From positions 1 to 64,000 of the forward strand of contig NW_027096009.1 in NCBI RefSeq assembly GCF_040115645.1: DNA of 64,000 nucleotides, in the 5' to 3' direction. Below are positions 8,423 to 20,900 of the stretch, piece after piece (the stretch's first letter is position 1; each line of letters starts with the position of its first letter). The position numbers were made by a program, and so were the translations under genes. The stretch is from Euwallacea fornicatus. Taxonomy: Eukaryota > Arthropoda > Insecta > Coleoptera > Curculionidae. The notes beneath the pieces are model-generated. The model did no database searches, had not been told where the DNA came from, and worked only from the letters and a program-made list of their open reading frames with translations.

Positions 8423-11400
8423 ATTGTATCATCTTGAGTTTCAAAGAAAAATAGTACTTAATGAGCTCAAACATACAATTTTTGTGACTTTTCACATGTT
8501 GAAGCTCGATAACTTCGGTCAATGAGGACCAAATTTCTTAAACAAAGACTCAAATGAACCTTCTCGACGAGATCTTTAACATAATGATACACATCATGTT
8601 TGTATCATCTTGAGTTTCCACGAAAAATAGTACTTTATGAGCTCAAACATACAATTTTTGTGACTTTTCACAGGTTGAAGCTCGATAACTTCGGTCAATG
8701 AGGACCAAATTTCTTAATCAAAGTCTCAAATGAACCATCTCGACGAGATCTTTAACATGACGTTACACATCATGATTGTATCATCTTGAGTTTCCACGAA
8801 AAATAGTACTTTATGAGCTCAAACATACAAGTTTTGTGACTTTTCACACTTTGAAGCTCTATAACTTCGTTCAATGAGGACCAAATTTTTTAATTAAAGA
8901 CTCAAATGAACCATCTCGACAAGATCTTTAACATGACGTAACACATCATGATTGTATCATCTTGAGTTTCGACGAAAAATAGTACTTAATGAGCTCAAAC
9001 ATACAATTTTTGTGACTTTTCACATGTTGAAGCTCGATAACTTCGGTCAATGAGGACCAAATTTCTTAAACAAAGACTCAAATGAACCATCTCGACGAGA
9101 TCTTTAACATGACGTAACACATCATGATTGTATCATCTTGAGTTTCCACGAAAAATACTACTTTATGAGCTCAAACATACAATTTTTGTGACTTTTCACA
9201 GGTTGAAGCTCGATAACTTCGGTCAATGAGGACCAAATTTCTTAATCAAATACTCAAATGAACCATCTCGACGAGATCTTTAACATGACGTAACACATCA
9301 TGATTGTATCATCTTGAGTTCCCACGAAAAATAGTACTTTATGAGCTCAAACATACAATTTTTGTGACTTTTCACATGTTGGAGCTCGATAACTTCGGTC
9401 AATGAGGACCAAATTTCTTAAACAAAGACTCAAATGAACCATCTTGACGAGATCTTTAACATGACGTTACACATCATGATTATATCATCTTGAGTTTCCA
9501 CGAAAAATAGTACTTAATGAGCTCAAACATACAATTTTTGTGACTTTTCACATGTTGAAGCTCGATAACTTCGGTCAATGAGGACCAAATTTCTTAATCA
9601 AAGACTCAAATGAACCTTCTCGACGAGATCTTTAACATAATGATACACATCATGTTTGTATCATCTTGAGTCTCAAAGAAAAATAGTACTTAATGAGCTC
9701 AAACATACAAGTTTTGTGACTTTTCACATTTTGAAGCTCGATAACTTCGGTCAATGAGGACCAAATTTCTTAAACAAAGACTCAAATGAACCATCTCGAC
9801 GAGATCTTTAACATGACGTTACACATCATGTTTGTATCATCTTGAGTTTCAAAGAAAAATAGTACTTAAAGAGCACAAACATACAATTTTTGTGACTTTT
9901 CACATGTTGAAGCTCGATAACTTCGGTCAATGAGGACCAAATTTCTTAAACAAAGACTCAAATGAACCATCTCGACGAGATCTTTAACATGACGTAACAC
10001 ATCATGATTGTATCATCTTGAGTTTCCACGAAAAATAGTACTTTATGAGCTCAAACATACAATTTTTGTGACTTTTCACAGGTTGAAGCTCGATAACTTC
10101 GGTCAATGAGGACCAAATTTCTTAATCAAAGACTCAAATGAACCATCTCGACGAGATCTTTAACATGACGTAACACATCATGATTGTATCATCTTGAGTT
10201 TCCACGAAAAATAGTACTTTATGAGCTCAAACATACAATTTTTGTGACTTTTCACAGGTTGAAGCTCGATAACTTCGGTCAATGAGGACCAAATTTCTTA
10301 ATCAAAGAGTCAAATGAACCATCTCGACGAGATCTTTAACATGACGTTACACATCATGATTGTATCATCTTGAGTTTCCACGAAAAATAGAACTTTATGA
10401 GCTCAAACATACACTTTTTGTGACTTTTCACATGTTGAAGCTCGATAACTTCGGTCAATGAGGATCAAATTTCTTAATCAAAGAGCCAAATGAACCATCT
10501 CGACGAGATCTTTAACATGACGTTACACATCATGATTGTATCATCTTGAGTTTCAAAGAAAAATAGTACTTAATGAGCTCAAACATACAAGTTTTGTGAC
10601 TTTTCACATTTTGAAGCTCGATAACTTCGGTCAATGAGGACCAAATTTCTTAAACAAAGACTCAAATGAACCATCTCGACGAGATCTTTAACATGACGTA
10701 ACACATCATGATTGTATCATCTTGAGTTTCCACGAAAAATACTACTTTATGAGCTCAAACATACAATTTTTGTGACTTTTCACATGTTGAAGCTCGATAA
10801 CTTCGGTCAATGAGGACCAAATTTCTTAAACAAAGACTCAAATGAACCTTCTCGACGAGATCTTTAACATAATGATACACATCATGATTGTATCATCTTG
10901 AGTTTCCACGAAAAATAGTACTTTATGAGCTCAAACATAAAATTTTTGTGACTTTTCACACTTTGAAGCTCTATAACTTCGTTCAATGAGGACCAAATTT
11001 CTTAATCAAAGACTCAAATGAACCATCTCGACGAGATCTTTAACATGACGTATCACATCATGATTGTATCATCTTGAGTTTCCACGAAAAATAGTACTTA
11101 ATGAGCTCAAACATACAAGTTTTGTGACTTTTCACACTTTGAAGCTCTATAACTTCGTTCAATGAGGACCAAATTTCTTAATCAAAGACTCAAATGAACC
11201 ATCTCGACGAGATCTTTAACATGACGTAACACATCATGATTGTATCATCTTGAGTTTCCACGAAAAATAGTACTTAATGAGCTCAAACATACAATTTTTG
11301 TGACTTTTCACATGTTGAAGCTCGATAACTTCGGTCAATGAGGACCAAATTTCTTAAACAAAGACTCAAATGAACCATCTCGACGAGATCTTTAACATGA

Positions 11401-11946
11401 CGTTACACATCATGATTGTATCATCTTGAGTTTCCACGAAAAATAGTACTTTATGAGCTCAAACATACAAGTTTTGTGACTTTTCACATTTTGAAGCTCG
11501 ATAACTTCGGTCAATGACGACCAAATTTCTTAAACAAAGACTCAAATGAACCATCTCGACGAGATCTTTAACATGACGTTACACATCATGATTGTATCAT
11601 CTTGAGTTTCCACGAAAAATAGTACCTTATGAGCTCAAACATACAATTTTTGTGACTTTTCACATGTTGGAGCTCGATAACTTCGGTCAATGAGGACCAA
11701 ATTTCTTAAACAAAGACTCAAATGAACCATCTCGACGAGATCTTTAACATGACGTTACACATCATGATTGTATCATCTTGAGTTTCCACGAAAAATAGTA
11801 CTTTATGAGCTCAAACATACAATTTTTGTGACTTTTCACTCTTTGAAGCTCTATAACTTCGGTCAATGAGGACCAAATTTCTTAATCAAAGACTCAAATG
11901 AACCATCTCGACGAGATCTTTAACATGACGTTACACATCATGATTG
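8423..11946. repeat. Satellite block S1 between copies A and B (20 monomers)
   Basis: 3,524 bp, exactly 20 x 176 bp plus the 4-bp ATTG duplication. Monomer 1 carries the CAAAG / TTAATG variant, monomer 3 has TTTTTTAATTAAAG and CGACAAG, and monomer 20 has CACTCTTTG. The same succession recurs in S3 (22761-26284), including a private ACCTTATG in monomer 19 (11624 and 25963). S1 and S3 are therefore copies of one another. No genes are seen. Confidence 0.96.
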
Positions 11947-12364
11947 TGTAGTATCGGGATTTAATGGGATATCAAACTCCAATACTAGAGTAGATATGGG
12001 ATGGTGGTTATATCTACTAAAGAAATCACAGTTCAAGAAATAAAGCTATAAGTGTGCGTTTATTAACGAAAAAAGGAACAAAAGAAAAGAAGAGCAAGCT
12101 GACCGAGCCCTGTCTTATCTCAATTCGTCGGTTTTTGGGACTGCCCGGGTCAGCCTCTTCTTTTACTAACTAAACTTACTTCTACTTGGGTTCTCACCCC
12201 GCTTGGTCACATCTGGGTATCAGATGCCCAAGGATGATCACTATAATTGCCTTATCATAATGGTTTAAGTATGGGACGCGGCATTGCGAACGGAAAGGAC
12301 GAATACAGAAATCTAGGAACTGTCGATGGTCAATTGAATTATGGCCCGGTTTCGTGATCCTACA
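11947..12364 (-). repeat. 3' LTR of copy B
   Basis: 418 bp. It differs from its own 5' LTR by one base seen: T at 12220 instead of C. That change breaks one pair of the 17-bp LTR dyad. The same T is in copies D and E but not in A or C. The minus-strand AATAAA lies at 12059-12064. Confidence 0.95.
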
Positions 12365-12392
12365 TTCGGCCATCCTGCCGCGACAATTGCCC

Positions 12393-15300
12393 TCAATTGT
12401 CTTCGTCGGATTCTTTGTTAGCAAAACCCATACCCCATGGTTTCATGTGGTCGGCTGATGTTGATGTTCGCTGTGGCCCCTCGTGCTCGCTAACCTTCTC
12501 AACTAGGTAGCGGTCGTTTCTTAGTACTTTTACAATCTGATAAGGGCCCAAAAACTTCCCTTTTAGTTTTAATTCTGGCCCAAATTGTGTCCGCTGAATA
12601 GCCACCCAATCTCCTTCCTTGTACGCCTTGGCTGCTTTACGACTCTTATTGAACCCGCGGCGATTCTCTTGTTGGACTTTCTCTATGCGGTTCCTTGCCG
12701 TTTGTCTTAATTCCTCGCGGTCCTCTTCGACCTGGGTAAGCCACTCTTCCTCTAATAATTCCTTTAGGTTCACATCCTCTTTCAACCTCATGGCAACTCC
12801 AAACAACAATTGACACGGTGATTTGCCCGTACTGCGATTTGGCGTCGCGTTCAGGTATCTTTGCACATTGTCTACGTGTTTGTACCATGTGTCCGGCGTT
12901 GGCGCGGCCATCTTGGTTAATAGCGGAATAAGAGTGCGATTTACCCTTTCGACTTGCCCATTTCCTCGTGGAATCCTCGTCGCTATTAGGGAGTGTTCGA
13001 TTTTTTCGCTTTTGCAGTAATCCTGGAAGTCATTAGACGTGAAGGCTGTTCCTCGATCAGAAATAATCCTTCTAGGATTTCCGAAAACATTGGATTGGCC
13101 TCGCAGTCGATGCAGTACCTCCGCGGTACCTGTCGATTTAGTCGGATACAACCACACAAATTTGCTAAAAGCGTCTATGATTACTAATATGTGTTTGTAT
13201 TTTTTCTGCGTGCCAGTCATTGGTCCCACGTGGTCTATGTGGTACGTGTCGAGTGGAACGTCGCCTTTGCAAACGGGGTGCAGGAATCCCTCTAGCTTAC
13301 CATGCTTCCTTTCAGCCAGGATACAATCAAGGCAGCTTGCGACTACTTGTTCCACTTTTGGACGCATCCCCTTAAACCAGAAGTCTCTTTTGACTACCGC
13401 TTCAGTTTTGGTTATCCCAAAATGTCCCCGATCATGAGCCCTCCTAATTACCTGCGTCTCCATACTCTTAGGAACTACTACCAAACTTTCTCCATCCACG
13501 TTCTTATACAATAGCTTATTTTTTAACAAAAAGCCGTCGGCTTCATTGCGCGTTGTGGCGTTGATAATTCGTTTTAAATCTTCATCTCTGTCCTGAGCAC
13601 TTCTCAATCGCGCAATCAAACCGTCGTCATTTTCAGAAATGTACAAACTTATAGGTAAAGGGTTTCTACTAAGCGCGTCTACATGCGACATGTTCTTGCC
13701 TGGTCTATGAACTACTTCGTAATTATAATCTTGTAACAATAACACCCACCTCGCCACCCTCAAACACAATTTCTCTTTTTTCATAGTGGCGGCGAATGCT
13801 TGGCAATCGGTTACAATCTTAAACGGTATATTCAATAAATAGACCCTAAATTTTTCTAAGGCTTTTACAATGGCCAACACCTCTAACTCATAACTACAGT
13901 ACTTAGACTCTGCTTCGGTCGTCTTACCACTAGCATAATACACCGGGTGGAATTTGCCATCATCATAATCCCTTTGCATGAGAATCATACCGTATCCCAA
14001 GCACGACGCATCTGTGTGTAATTCCGTCTCTGCCCCTACCCGATATATTTTTAAAACAGGTCCATTTGTTAACGATGCCTTCAATTTCCCAAAAGCTTCT
14101 ACTTCTCTCGCGCCAAAGTTAAATTGACAGTCCTTTCTCGTCAAATCAGTCAAAGGTCGGGCTATAAGGGAATACCCTGGAATAAATTTCCGAAAATAAC
14201 CGGTGAGGCCCAAAAAACTTTGTACACCCTTAACATTCATGGGCACCGGGAACTTTTGGACAGCCAACGTTTTAACTTCCGACGGTCTTACTGTACCCCT
14301 AGATACAACATGCCCCAGAAAATCAACAGTATCCGTCAAAAATTGGCATTTTTCCCATTTTATTCTCAGCCCGTGCTGAGCAGCGACCTTGACTACTGTT
14401 TTAAAATTCTTAAGAGCTTCTCTCATAGATTTGGCTATTATAATCAAATCGTCCATATACAAAACCAAAATTCCCACCTTTACCAGCTCCCTAAAAACAG
14501 CATTTATGTAGCTCTGAAACACCGAAGGGGAAATGCTCAACCCGAATGGCAGTTTCAGAAACTCAAACTGACCATCAGGCGTTACAAAGGCTGTATATTT
14601 TTGACTATCCTCGTCGACCCGTACATGGAAAAATCCATTTCTTAGGTCAAGGACGGTAAAATATACCCCTTCGGCTAAGGCGTCTATTTGATCCTCAATT
14701 AACGGTAGAGGAGACAGGGGTCTTAAAATCAGCCGATTTAGTTTTCGATAGTCTACACACACACGAATGTTGCCATCCTTCTTCCTAACTATAACAATCG
14801 GACTTGCATATTCTGAATTAGATGGTCGAATAACCCCTTCTTCCATCCACAATTTCATGAGATCAGCTACCTCCTTTCGCTCTGAAGGAGCCAACCTACG
14901 CGGTCTTGATATTACTGGTTTATCGGATTTTAAAATTATTTTAGCCCGTGGACCAACGTCTTGTGTTGCTTCTGGCTTATAATTTTCGATAATTTCCCTA
15001 ATTTCCTCCTTATAGCCCTCCTCTTTAATATGCGATAGCTCAATTTCTTTTGCTTCGTCAATCGTATTGATCTTAAATATGTGCGGCCGCCTAGACTCAG
15101 CGACATCAACGCTGTCATCATCGTCTAACTTAAAAAAGGTTACTTTTCCCCGTCGGACGCGGAGTTCAACGCGATCTAAAAAGTCTGTCCCCAGAATAAT
15201 CGATTGCTTAAGGATGGTGCTTGGTACGACATGGAATTCCACGGCGAAGTCATCATGTTCCACCGTCATGCTAGTGGTAAAGGAACCTATCGTTTCATTA

Positions 15301-16649
15301 ACCTCAGAGCCTAAACCTTCAAAACATACACGCCTACTTACTAACAAAGGTGACCCCAATCTTTCATACTCACTTTCGCTCATTAGAGTTAAATCACTAC
15401 CAGTGTCCACTAAAGCTAGAACCTTACTGTCCCTAATTGTCACTGCCTTTTGGTACTTCTCCTTTCTCGGCCGCGACACTACATATACATCTCTAGCTTT
15501 TCCCGTACACTCCGCGGCGATATGCCCGAACGCACCGCACTTAAAACATTTTTTCCCCTTTTCTTTCACGGGACACCATGCACTCACATGATCCTCTGCA
15601 CCGCAGTTGAAACAGCGCTTCTTTACGGTGTTTCCTGGAGCTTTGGACTTCATGTTGTTTTGGCTATCCACACGTCCTGTCCTATCAAATTTTTTCGCGG
15701 GCCGTTGCGTTTTACACTTCGCCATCTCCTGCTTCATTTTTTCGTACTGGCCGAATCTTTCTTTTAACTGTTTGATGTCCTTTGCGCCGTACAGTACAGC
15801 TTTGCTTACCGGATCATCTTGAATGCCTTCAATTATGTACTGAATGACTGCACGCGTCTCAATATTTGCTGGCGCGGCAATCTGTAGCATTCTATATGCA
15901 TATTGTTGGAGCGTTTCTTCGGGTTTCTTTTTCCTCGTGCTCAGATCTCGATGCACTTGCAAACTGTCCACAGCTTCCTCAAACTCATCTTTCAGCGCTT
16001 TTCTCAACTTCAACCAAGTTTTTGCACATCTTTCATAGGTGATAAACAACTTAGCTGATCCCTCCAGCAATCGCTTGGCATACGCAATTTTCTGGACTTC
16101 GTTCCACCCACACAGCGAAGCCATCTCCTCGAAATCGTCCAACCAACGTTGGACATTCGAATGGCCATCACCGGTGAACTTCTCCAGAGATCCTTCAACG
16201 TCTTTGAAGGTTAATAATACCCTTTGTGACACTTTCTGTCCTCGTGTCATTGGGGTGTGATGGGCACGTTCGTCGTACATGTCATCACTATCGTCTTCGT
16301 CGTCATTACTACCTCGGCTACCACTCATAGGATACCGGGTACATACCTCCTCGTGACTACTCCTTGCCCTTCTGAGTCCCCTGGCATTGGCAGCTTCACT
16401 ATCTTCATCTTCTTCCTCTTCATTGTCCTCAAAGTCTTCATCCTCCTCCTCGTTGCCGGCAGCGTGATCTCGCTCAAGTAGGAGTGCCGCTCTTAGTCTC
16501 GCCAACAATTCAGATTTGCGACCTGTCACGCTGAGATTTCGCTGCCTTAGCTCCTCTTTGAGCTTTGAAACTTTCATTCTCGAAAGTTGAGCGTCCTCTA
16601 GCTCCACTGCGGCGACACCTTTTGCAACCTGGTCGATTATTCCCTCCAT
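12393..16649 (-). CDS. Gag-Pol polyprotein, single frame, copy B (1,418 aa)
   Basis: Full-length and uninterrupted, with the same start, stop and domain order as copy A; no residue difference was noticed by eye. The reverse-transcriptase YMDD lies at 14448-14459, and the protease DTGS at 15396-15407. All catalytic residues of protease, RT, RNase H and integrase are retained, so nothing in the sequence marks this copy as defective. The stop codon lies 28 bp from the 3' LTR. Expression inside satellite chromatin is unknown. Confidence 0.96.
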   Translation of the reverse strand: MEGIIDQVAKGVAAVELEDAQLSRMKVSKLKEELRQRNLSVTGRKSELLARLRAALLLERDHAAGNEEEDEDFEDNEEEEDEDSEAANARGLRRARSSHEEVCTRYPMSGSRGSNDDEDDSDDMYDERAHHTPMTRGQKVSQRVLLTFKDVEGSLEKFTGDGHSNVQRWLDDFEEMASLCGWNEVQKIAYAKRLLEGSAKLFITYERCAKTWLKLRKALKDEFEEAVDSLQVHRDLSTRKKKPEETLQQYAYRMLQIAAPANIETRAVIQYIIEGIQDDPVSKAVLYGAKDIKQLKERFGQYEKMKQEMAKCKTQRPAKKFDRTGRVDSQNNMKSKAPGNTVKKRCFNCGAEDHVSAWCPVKEKGKKCFKCGAFGHIAAECTGKARDVYVVSRPRKEKYQKAVTIRDSKVLALVDTGSDLTLMSESEYERLGSPLLVSRRVCFEGLGSEVNETIGSFTTSMTVEHDDFAVEFHVVPSTILKQSIILGTDFLDRVELRVRRGKVTFFKLDDDDSVDVAESRRPHIFKINTIDEAKEIELSHIKEEGYKEEIREIIENYKPEATQDVGPRAKIILKSDKPVISRPRRLAPSERKEVADLMKLWMEEGVIRPSNSEYASPIVIVRKKDGNIRVCVDYRKLNRLILRPLSPLPLIEDQIDALAEGVYFTVLDLRNGFFHVRVDEDSQKYTAFVTPDGQFEFLKLPFGLSISPSVFQSYINAVFRELVKVGILVLYMDDLIIIAKSMREALKNFKTVVKVAAQHGLRIKWEKCQFLTDTVDFLGHVVSRGTVRPSEVKTLAVQKFPVPMNVKGVQSFLGLTGYFRKFIPGYSLIARPLTDLTRKDCQFNFGAREVEAFGKLKASLTNGPVLKIYRVGAETELHTDASCLGYGMILMQRDYDDGKFHPVYYASGKTTEAESKYCSYELEVLAIVKALEKFRVYLLNIPFKIVTDCQAFAATMKKEKLCLRVARWVLLLQDYNYEVVHRPGKNMSHVDALSRNPLPISLYISENDDGLIARLRSAQDRDEDLKRIINATTRNEADGFLLKNKLLYKNVDGESLVVVPKSMETQVIRRAHDRGHFGITKTEAVVKRDFWFKGMRPKVEQVVASCLDCILAERKHGKLEGFLHPVCKGDVPLDTYHIDHVGPMTGTQKKYKHILVIIDAFSKFVWLYPTKSTGTAEVLHRLRGQSNVFGNPRRIISDRGTAFTSNDFQDYCKSEKIEHSLIATRIPRGNGQVERVNRTLIPLLTKMAAPTPDTWYKHVDNVQRYLNATPNRSTGKSPCQLLFGVAMRLKEDVNLKELLEEEWLTQVEEDREELRQTARNRIEKVQQENRRGFNKSRKAAKAYKEGDWVAIQRTQFGPELKLKGKFLGPYQIVKVLRNDRYLVEKVSEHEGPQRTSTSADHMKPWGMGFANKESDEDN

Positions 16650-16737
16650 GGCTCACTAACTTTGGCACTTTCTTGCAACTTTTACACGCACTACCGACGC
16701 GACTTCACACCCACTTATAACCTTCCTGATTACTGTG

Positions 16738-16755
16738 ATCCCGGTTGAGCCCCCA
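16738..16755 (-). promoter_or_regulatory. Primer-binding site, copy B
   Basis: Identical 18-base tRNA-Pro-like 3' end, two bases inside the 5' LTR. Confidence 0.78.
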
Positions 16756-16757
16756 AA

Positions 16758-17175
16758 TGTAGTATCGGGATTTAATGGGATATCAAACTCCAATACTAGA
16801 GTAGATATGGGATGGTGGTTATATCTACTAAAGAAATCACAGTTCAAGAAATAAAGCTATAAGTGTGCGTTTATTAACGAAAAAAGGAACAAAAGAAAAG
16901 AAGAGCAAGCTGACCGAGCCCTGTCTTATCTCAATTCGTCGGTTTTTGGGACTGCCCGGGTCAGCCTCTTCTTTTACTAACTAAACTTACTTCTACTTGG
17001 GTTCTCACCCCGCTTGGTCACATCTGGGTACCAGATGCCCAAGGATGATCACTATAATTGCCTTATCATAATGGTTTAAGTATGGGACGCGGCATTGCGA
17101 ACGGAAAGGACGAATACAGAAATCTAGGAACTGTCGATGGTCAATTGAATTATGGCCCGGTTTCGTGATCCTACA
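16758..17175 (-). repeat. 5' LTR of copy B
   Basis: 418 bp. It carries the ancestral C (17031) at the site where the 3' LTR has T, so the single LTR-LTR difference arose in the 3' LTR after insertion. Confidence 0.95.
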
Positions 17176-17531
17176 ATTGTATCATCTTGAGTTTCAAAGA
17201 AAAATAGTACTTAATGAGCTCAAACATACAATTTTTGTGACTTTTCACATGTTGGAGCTCGATAACTTCGGTCAATGAGGACCAAATTTCTTAAACAAAG
17301 ACTCAAATGAACCATCTCGACGAGATCTTTAACATGACGTTACACATCATGATTGTATCATCTTGAGTTTCCACGAAAAATAGTACTTTATGAGCTCAAA
17401 CATACAATTTTTGTGACTTTTCACACTTTGAAGCTCTATAACTTCGGTCAATGAGGACCAAATTTCTTAATCAAAGACTCAAATGAACCATCTCGACGAG
17501 ATCTTTAACATGACGTTACACATCATGATTG
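17176..17531. repeat. Satellite block S2 between copies B and C (2 monomers)
   Basis: 356 bp, exactly 2 x 176 bp plus ATTG. Its first monomer is chimeric. It begins as monomer 1 of the 20-monomer blocks (CAAAG, and TTAATG with A at 17213) and ends as monomer 19 (GTTGGAG, GG at 17254-17255). The second monomer is like monomer 20 in its CACACTTTG form. The block is what remains after 18 monomers were lost by exchange between monomers 1 and 19. Confidence 0.95.
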
Positions 17532-17949
17532 TGTAGTATCGGGATTTAATGGGATATCAAACTCCAATACTAGAGTAGATATGGGATGGTGGTTATATCT
17601 ACTAAAGAAATCACAGTTCAAGAAATAAAGCTATAAGTGTGCGTTTATTAACGAAAAAAGGAACAAAAGAAAAGAAGAGCAAGCTGACCGAGCCCTGTCT
17701 TATCTCAATTCGTCGGTTTTTGGGACTGCCCGGGTCAGCCTCTTCTTTTACTAACTAAACTTACTTCTACTTGGGTTCTCACCCCGCTTGGTCACATCTG
17801 GGTACCAGATGCCCAAGGATGATCACTATAATTGCCTTATCATAATGGTTTAAGTATGGGACGCGGCATTGCGAACGGAAAGGACGAATACAGAAATCTA
17901 GGAACTGTCGATGGTCAATTGAATTATGGCCCGGTTTCGTGATCCTACA
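17532..17949 (-). repeat. 3' LTR of copy C
   Basis: 418 bp; no difference from its 5' partner was found. The 17-bp dyad is intact (C at 17805). The minus-strand AATAAA lies at 17644-17649. Confidence 0.95.
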
Positions 17950-17977
17950 TTCGGCCATCCTGCCGCGACAATTGCCC

Positions 17978-20900
17978 TCAATTGTCTTCGTCGGATTCTT
18001 TGTTAGCAAAACCCATACCCCATGGTTTCATGTGGTCGGCTGATGTTGATGTTCGCTGTGGCCCCTCGTGCTCGCTAACCTTCTCAACTAGGTAGCGGTC
18101 GTTTCTTAGTACTTTTACAATCTGATAAGGGCCCAAAAACTTCCCTTTTAGTTTTAATTCTGGCCCAAATTGTGTCCGCTGAATAGCCACCCAATCTCCT
18201 TCCTTGTACGCCTTGGCTGCTTTACGACTCTTATTGAACCCGCGGCGATTCTCTTGTTGGACTTTCTCTATGCGGTTCCTTGCCGTTTGTCTTAATTCCT
18301 CGCGGTCCTCTTCGACCTGGGTAAGCCACTCTTCCTCTAATAATTCCTTTAGGTTCACATCCTCTTTCAACCTCATGGCAACTCCAAACAACAATTGACA
18401 CGGTGATTTGCCCGTACTGCGATTTGGCGTCGCGTTCAGGTATCTTTGCACATTGTCTACGTGTTTGTACCATGTGTCCGGCGTTGGCGCGGCCATCTTG
18501 GTTAATAGCGGAATAAGAGTGCGATTTACCCTTTCGACTTGCCCATTTCCTCGTGGAATCCTCGTCGCTATTAGGGAGTGTTCGATTTTTTCGCTTTTGC
18601 AGTAATCCTGGAAGTCATTAGACGTGAAGGCTGTTCCTCGATCAGAAATAATCCTTCTAGGATTTCCGAAAACATTGGATTGGCCTCGCAGTCGATGCAG
18701 TACCTCCGCGGTACCTGTCGATTTAGTCGGATACAACCACACAAATTTGCTAAAAGCGTCTATGATTACTAATATGTGTTTGTATTTTTTCTGCGTGCCA
18801 GTCATTGGTCCCACGTGGTCTATGTGGTACGTGTCGAGTGGAACGTCGCCTTTGCAAACGGGGTGCAGGAATCCCTCTAGCTTACCATGCTTCCTTTCAG
18901 CCAGGATACAATCAAGGCAGCTTGCGACTACTTGTTCCACTTTTGGACGCATCCCCTTAAACCAGAAGTCTCTTTTGACTACCGCTTCAGTTTTGGTTAT
19001 CCCAAAATGTCCCCGATCATGAGCCCTCCTAATTACCTGCGTCTCCATACTCTTAGGAACTACTACCAAACTTTCTCCATCCACGTTCTTATACAATAGC
19101 TTATTTTTTAACAAAAAGCCGTCGGCTTCATTGCGCGTTGTGGCGTTGATAATTCGTTTTAAATCTTCATCTCTGTCCTGAGCACTTCTCAATCGCGCAA
19201 TCAAACCGTCGTCATTTTCAGAAATGTACAAACTTATAGGTAAAGGGTTTCTACTAAGCGCGTCTACATGCGACATGTTCTTGCCTGGTCTATGAACTAC
19301 TTCGTAATTATAATCTTGTAACAATAACACCCACCTCGCCACCCTCAAACACAATTTCTCTTTTTTCATAGTGGCGGCGAATGCTTGGCAATCGGTTACA
19401 ATCTTAAACGGTATATTCAATAAATAGACCCTAAATTTTTCTAAGGCTTTTACAATGGCCAACACCTCTAACTCATAACTACAGTACTTAGACTCTGCTT
19501 CGGTCGTCTTACCACTAGCATAATACACCGGGTGGAATTTGCCATCATCATAATCCCTTTGCATGAGAATCATACCGTATCCCAAGCACGACGCATCTGT
19601 GTGTAATTCCGTCTCTGCCCCTACCCGATATATTTTTAAAACAGGTCCATTTGTTAACGATGCCTTCAATTTCCCAAAAGCTTCTACTTCTCTCGCGCCA
19701 AAGTTAAATTGACAGTCCTTTCTCGTCAAATCAGTCAAAGGTCGGGCTATAAGGGAATACCCTGGAATAAATTTCCGAAAATAACCGGTGAGGCCCAAAA
19801 AACTTTGTACACCCTTAACATTCATGGGCACCGGGAACTTTTGGACAGCCAACGTTTTAACTTCCGACGGTCTTACTGTACCCCTAGATACAACATGCCC
19901 CAGAAAATCAACAGTATCCGTCAAAAATTGGCATTTTTCCCATTTTATTCTCAGCCCGTGCTGAGCAGCGACCTTGACTACTGTTTTAAAATTCTTAAGA
20001 GCTTCTCTCATAGATTTGGCTATTATAATCAAATCGTCCATATACAAAACCAAAATTCCCACCTTTACCAGCTCCCTAAAAACAGCATTTATGTAGCTCT
20101 GAAACACCGAAGGGGAAATGCTCAACCCGAATGGCAGTTTCAGAAACTCAAACTGACCATCAGGCGTTACAAAGGCTGTATATTTTTGACTATCCTCGTC
20201 GACCCGTACATGGAAAAATCCATTTCTTAGGTCAAGGACGGTAAAATATACCCCTTCGGCTAAGGCGTCTATTTGATCCTCAATTAACGGTAGAGGAGAC
20301 AGGGGTCTTAAAATCAGCCGATTTAGTTTTCGATAGTCTACACACACACGAATGTTGCCATCCTTCTTCCTAACTATAACAATCGGACTTGCATATTCTG
20401 AATTAGATGGTCGAATAACCCCTTCTTCCATCCACAATTTCATGAGATCAGCTACCTCCTTTCGCTCTGAAGGAGCCAACCTACGCGGTCTTGATATTAC
20501 TGGTTTATCGGATTTTAAAATTATTTTAGCCCGTGGACCAACGTCTTGTGTTGCTTCTGGCTTATAATTTTCGATAATTTCCCTAATTTCCTCCTTATAG
20601 CCCTCCTCTTTAATATGCGATAGCTCAATTTCTTTTGCTTCGTCAATCGTATTGATCTTAAATATGTGCGGCCGCCTAGACTCAGCGACATCAACGCTGT
20701 CATCATCGTCTAACTTAAAAAAGGTTACTTTTCCCCGTCGGACGCGGAGTTCAACGCGATCTAAAAAGTCTGTCCCCAGAATAATCGATTGCTTAAGGAT
20801 GGTGCTTGGTACGACATGGAATTCCACGGCGAAGTCATCATGTTCCACCGTCATGCTAGTGGTAAAGGAACCTATCGTTTCATTAACCTCAGAGCCTAAA

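Larger units (their letters stand above)
11947..17175 (-). mobile_element. Ty3/gypsy-type LTR retrotransposon, copy B (complete)
   Basis: A 5,229-bp copy at offset +8,753 from copy A, with the same ends and the same ATTG duplication (11943-11946 and 17176-17179). It differs from A and C by a T at 12220 in the 3' LTR and by a CACTC satellite variant just outside it. Its right flank is the truncated two-monomer spacer S2 rather than a 20-monomer block. Confidence 0.97.

Noticed and set aside
17176..17531. Elements B and C as one tandem element sharing an LTR
   Set aside because: Each has its own two LTRs and its own ATTG duplication; the 356 bp between them is satellite.
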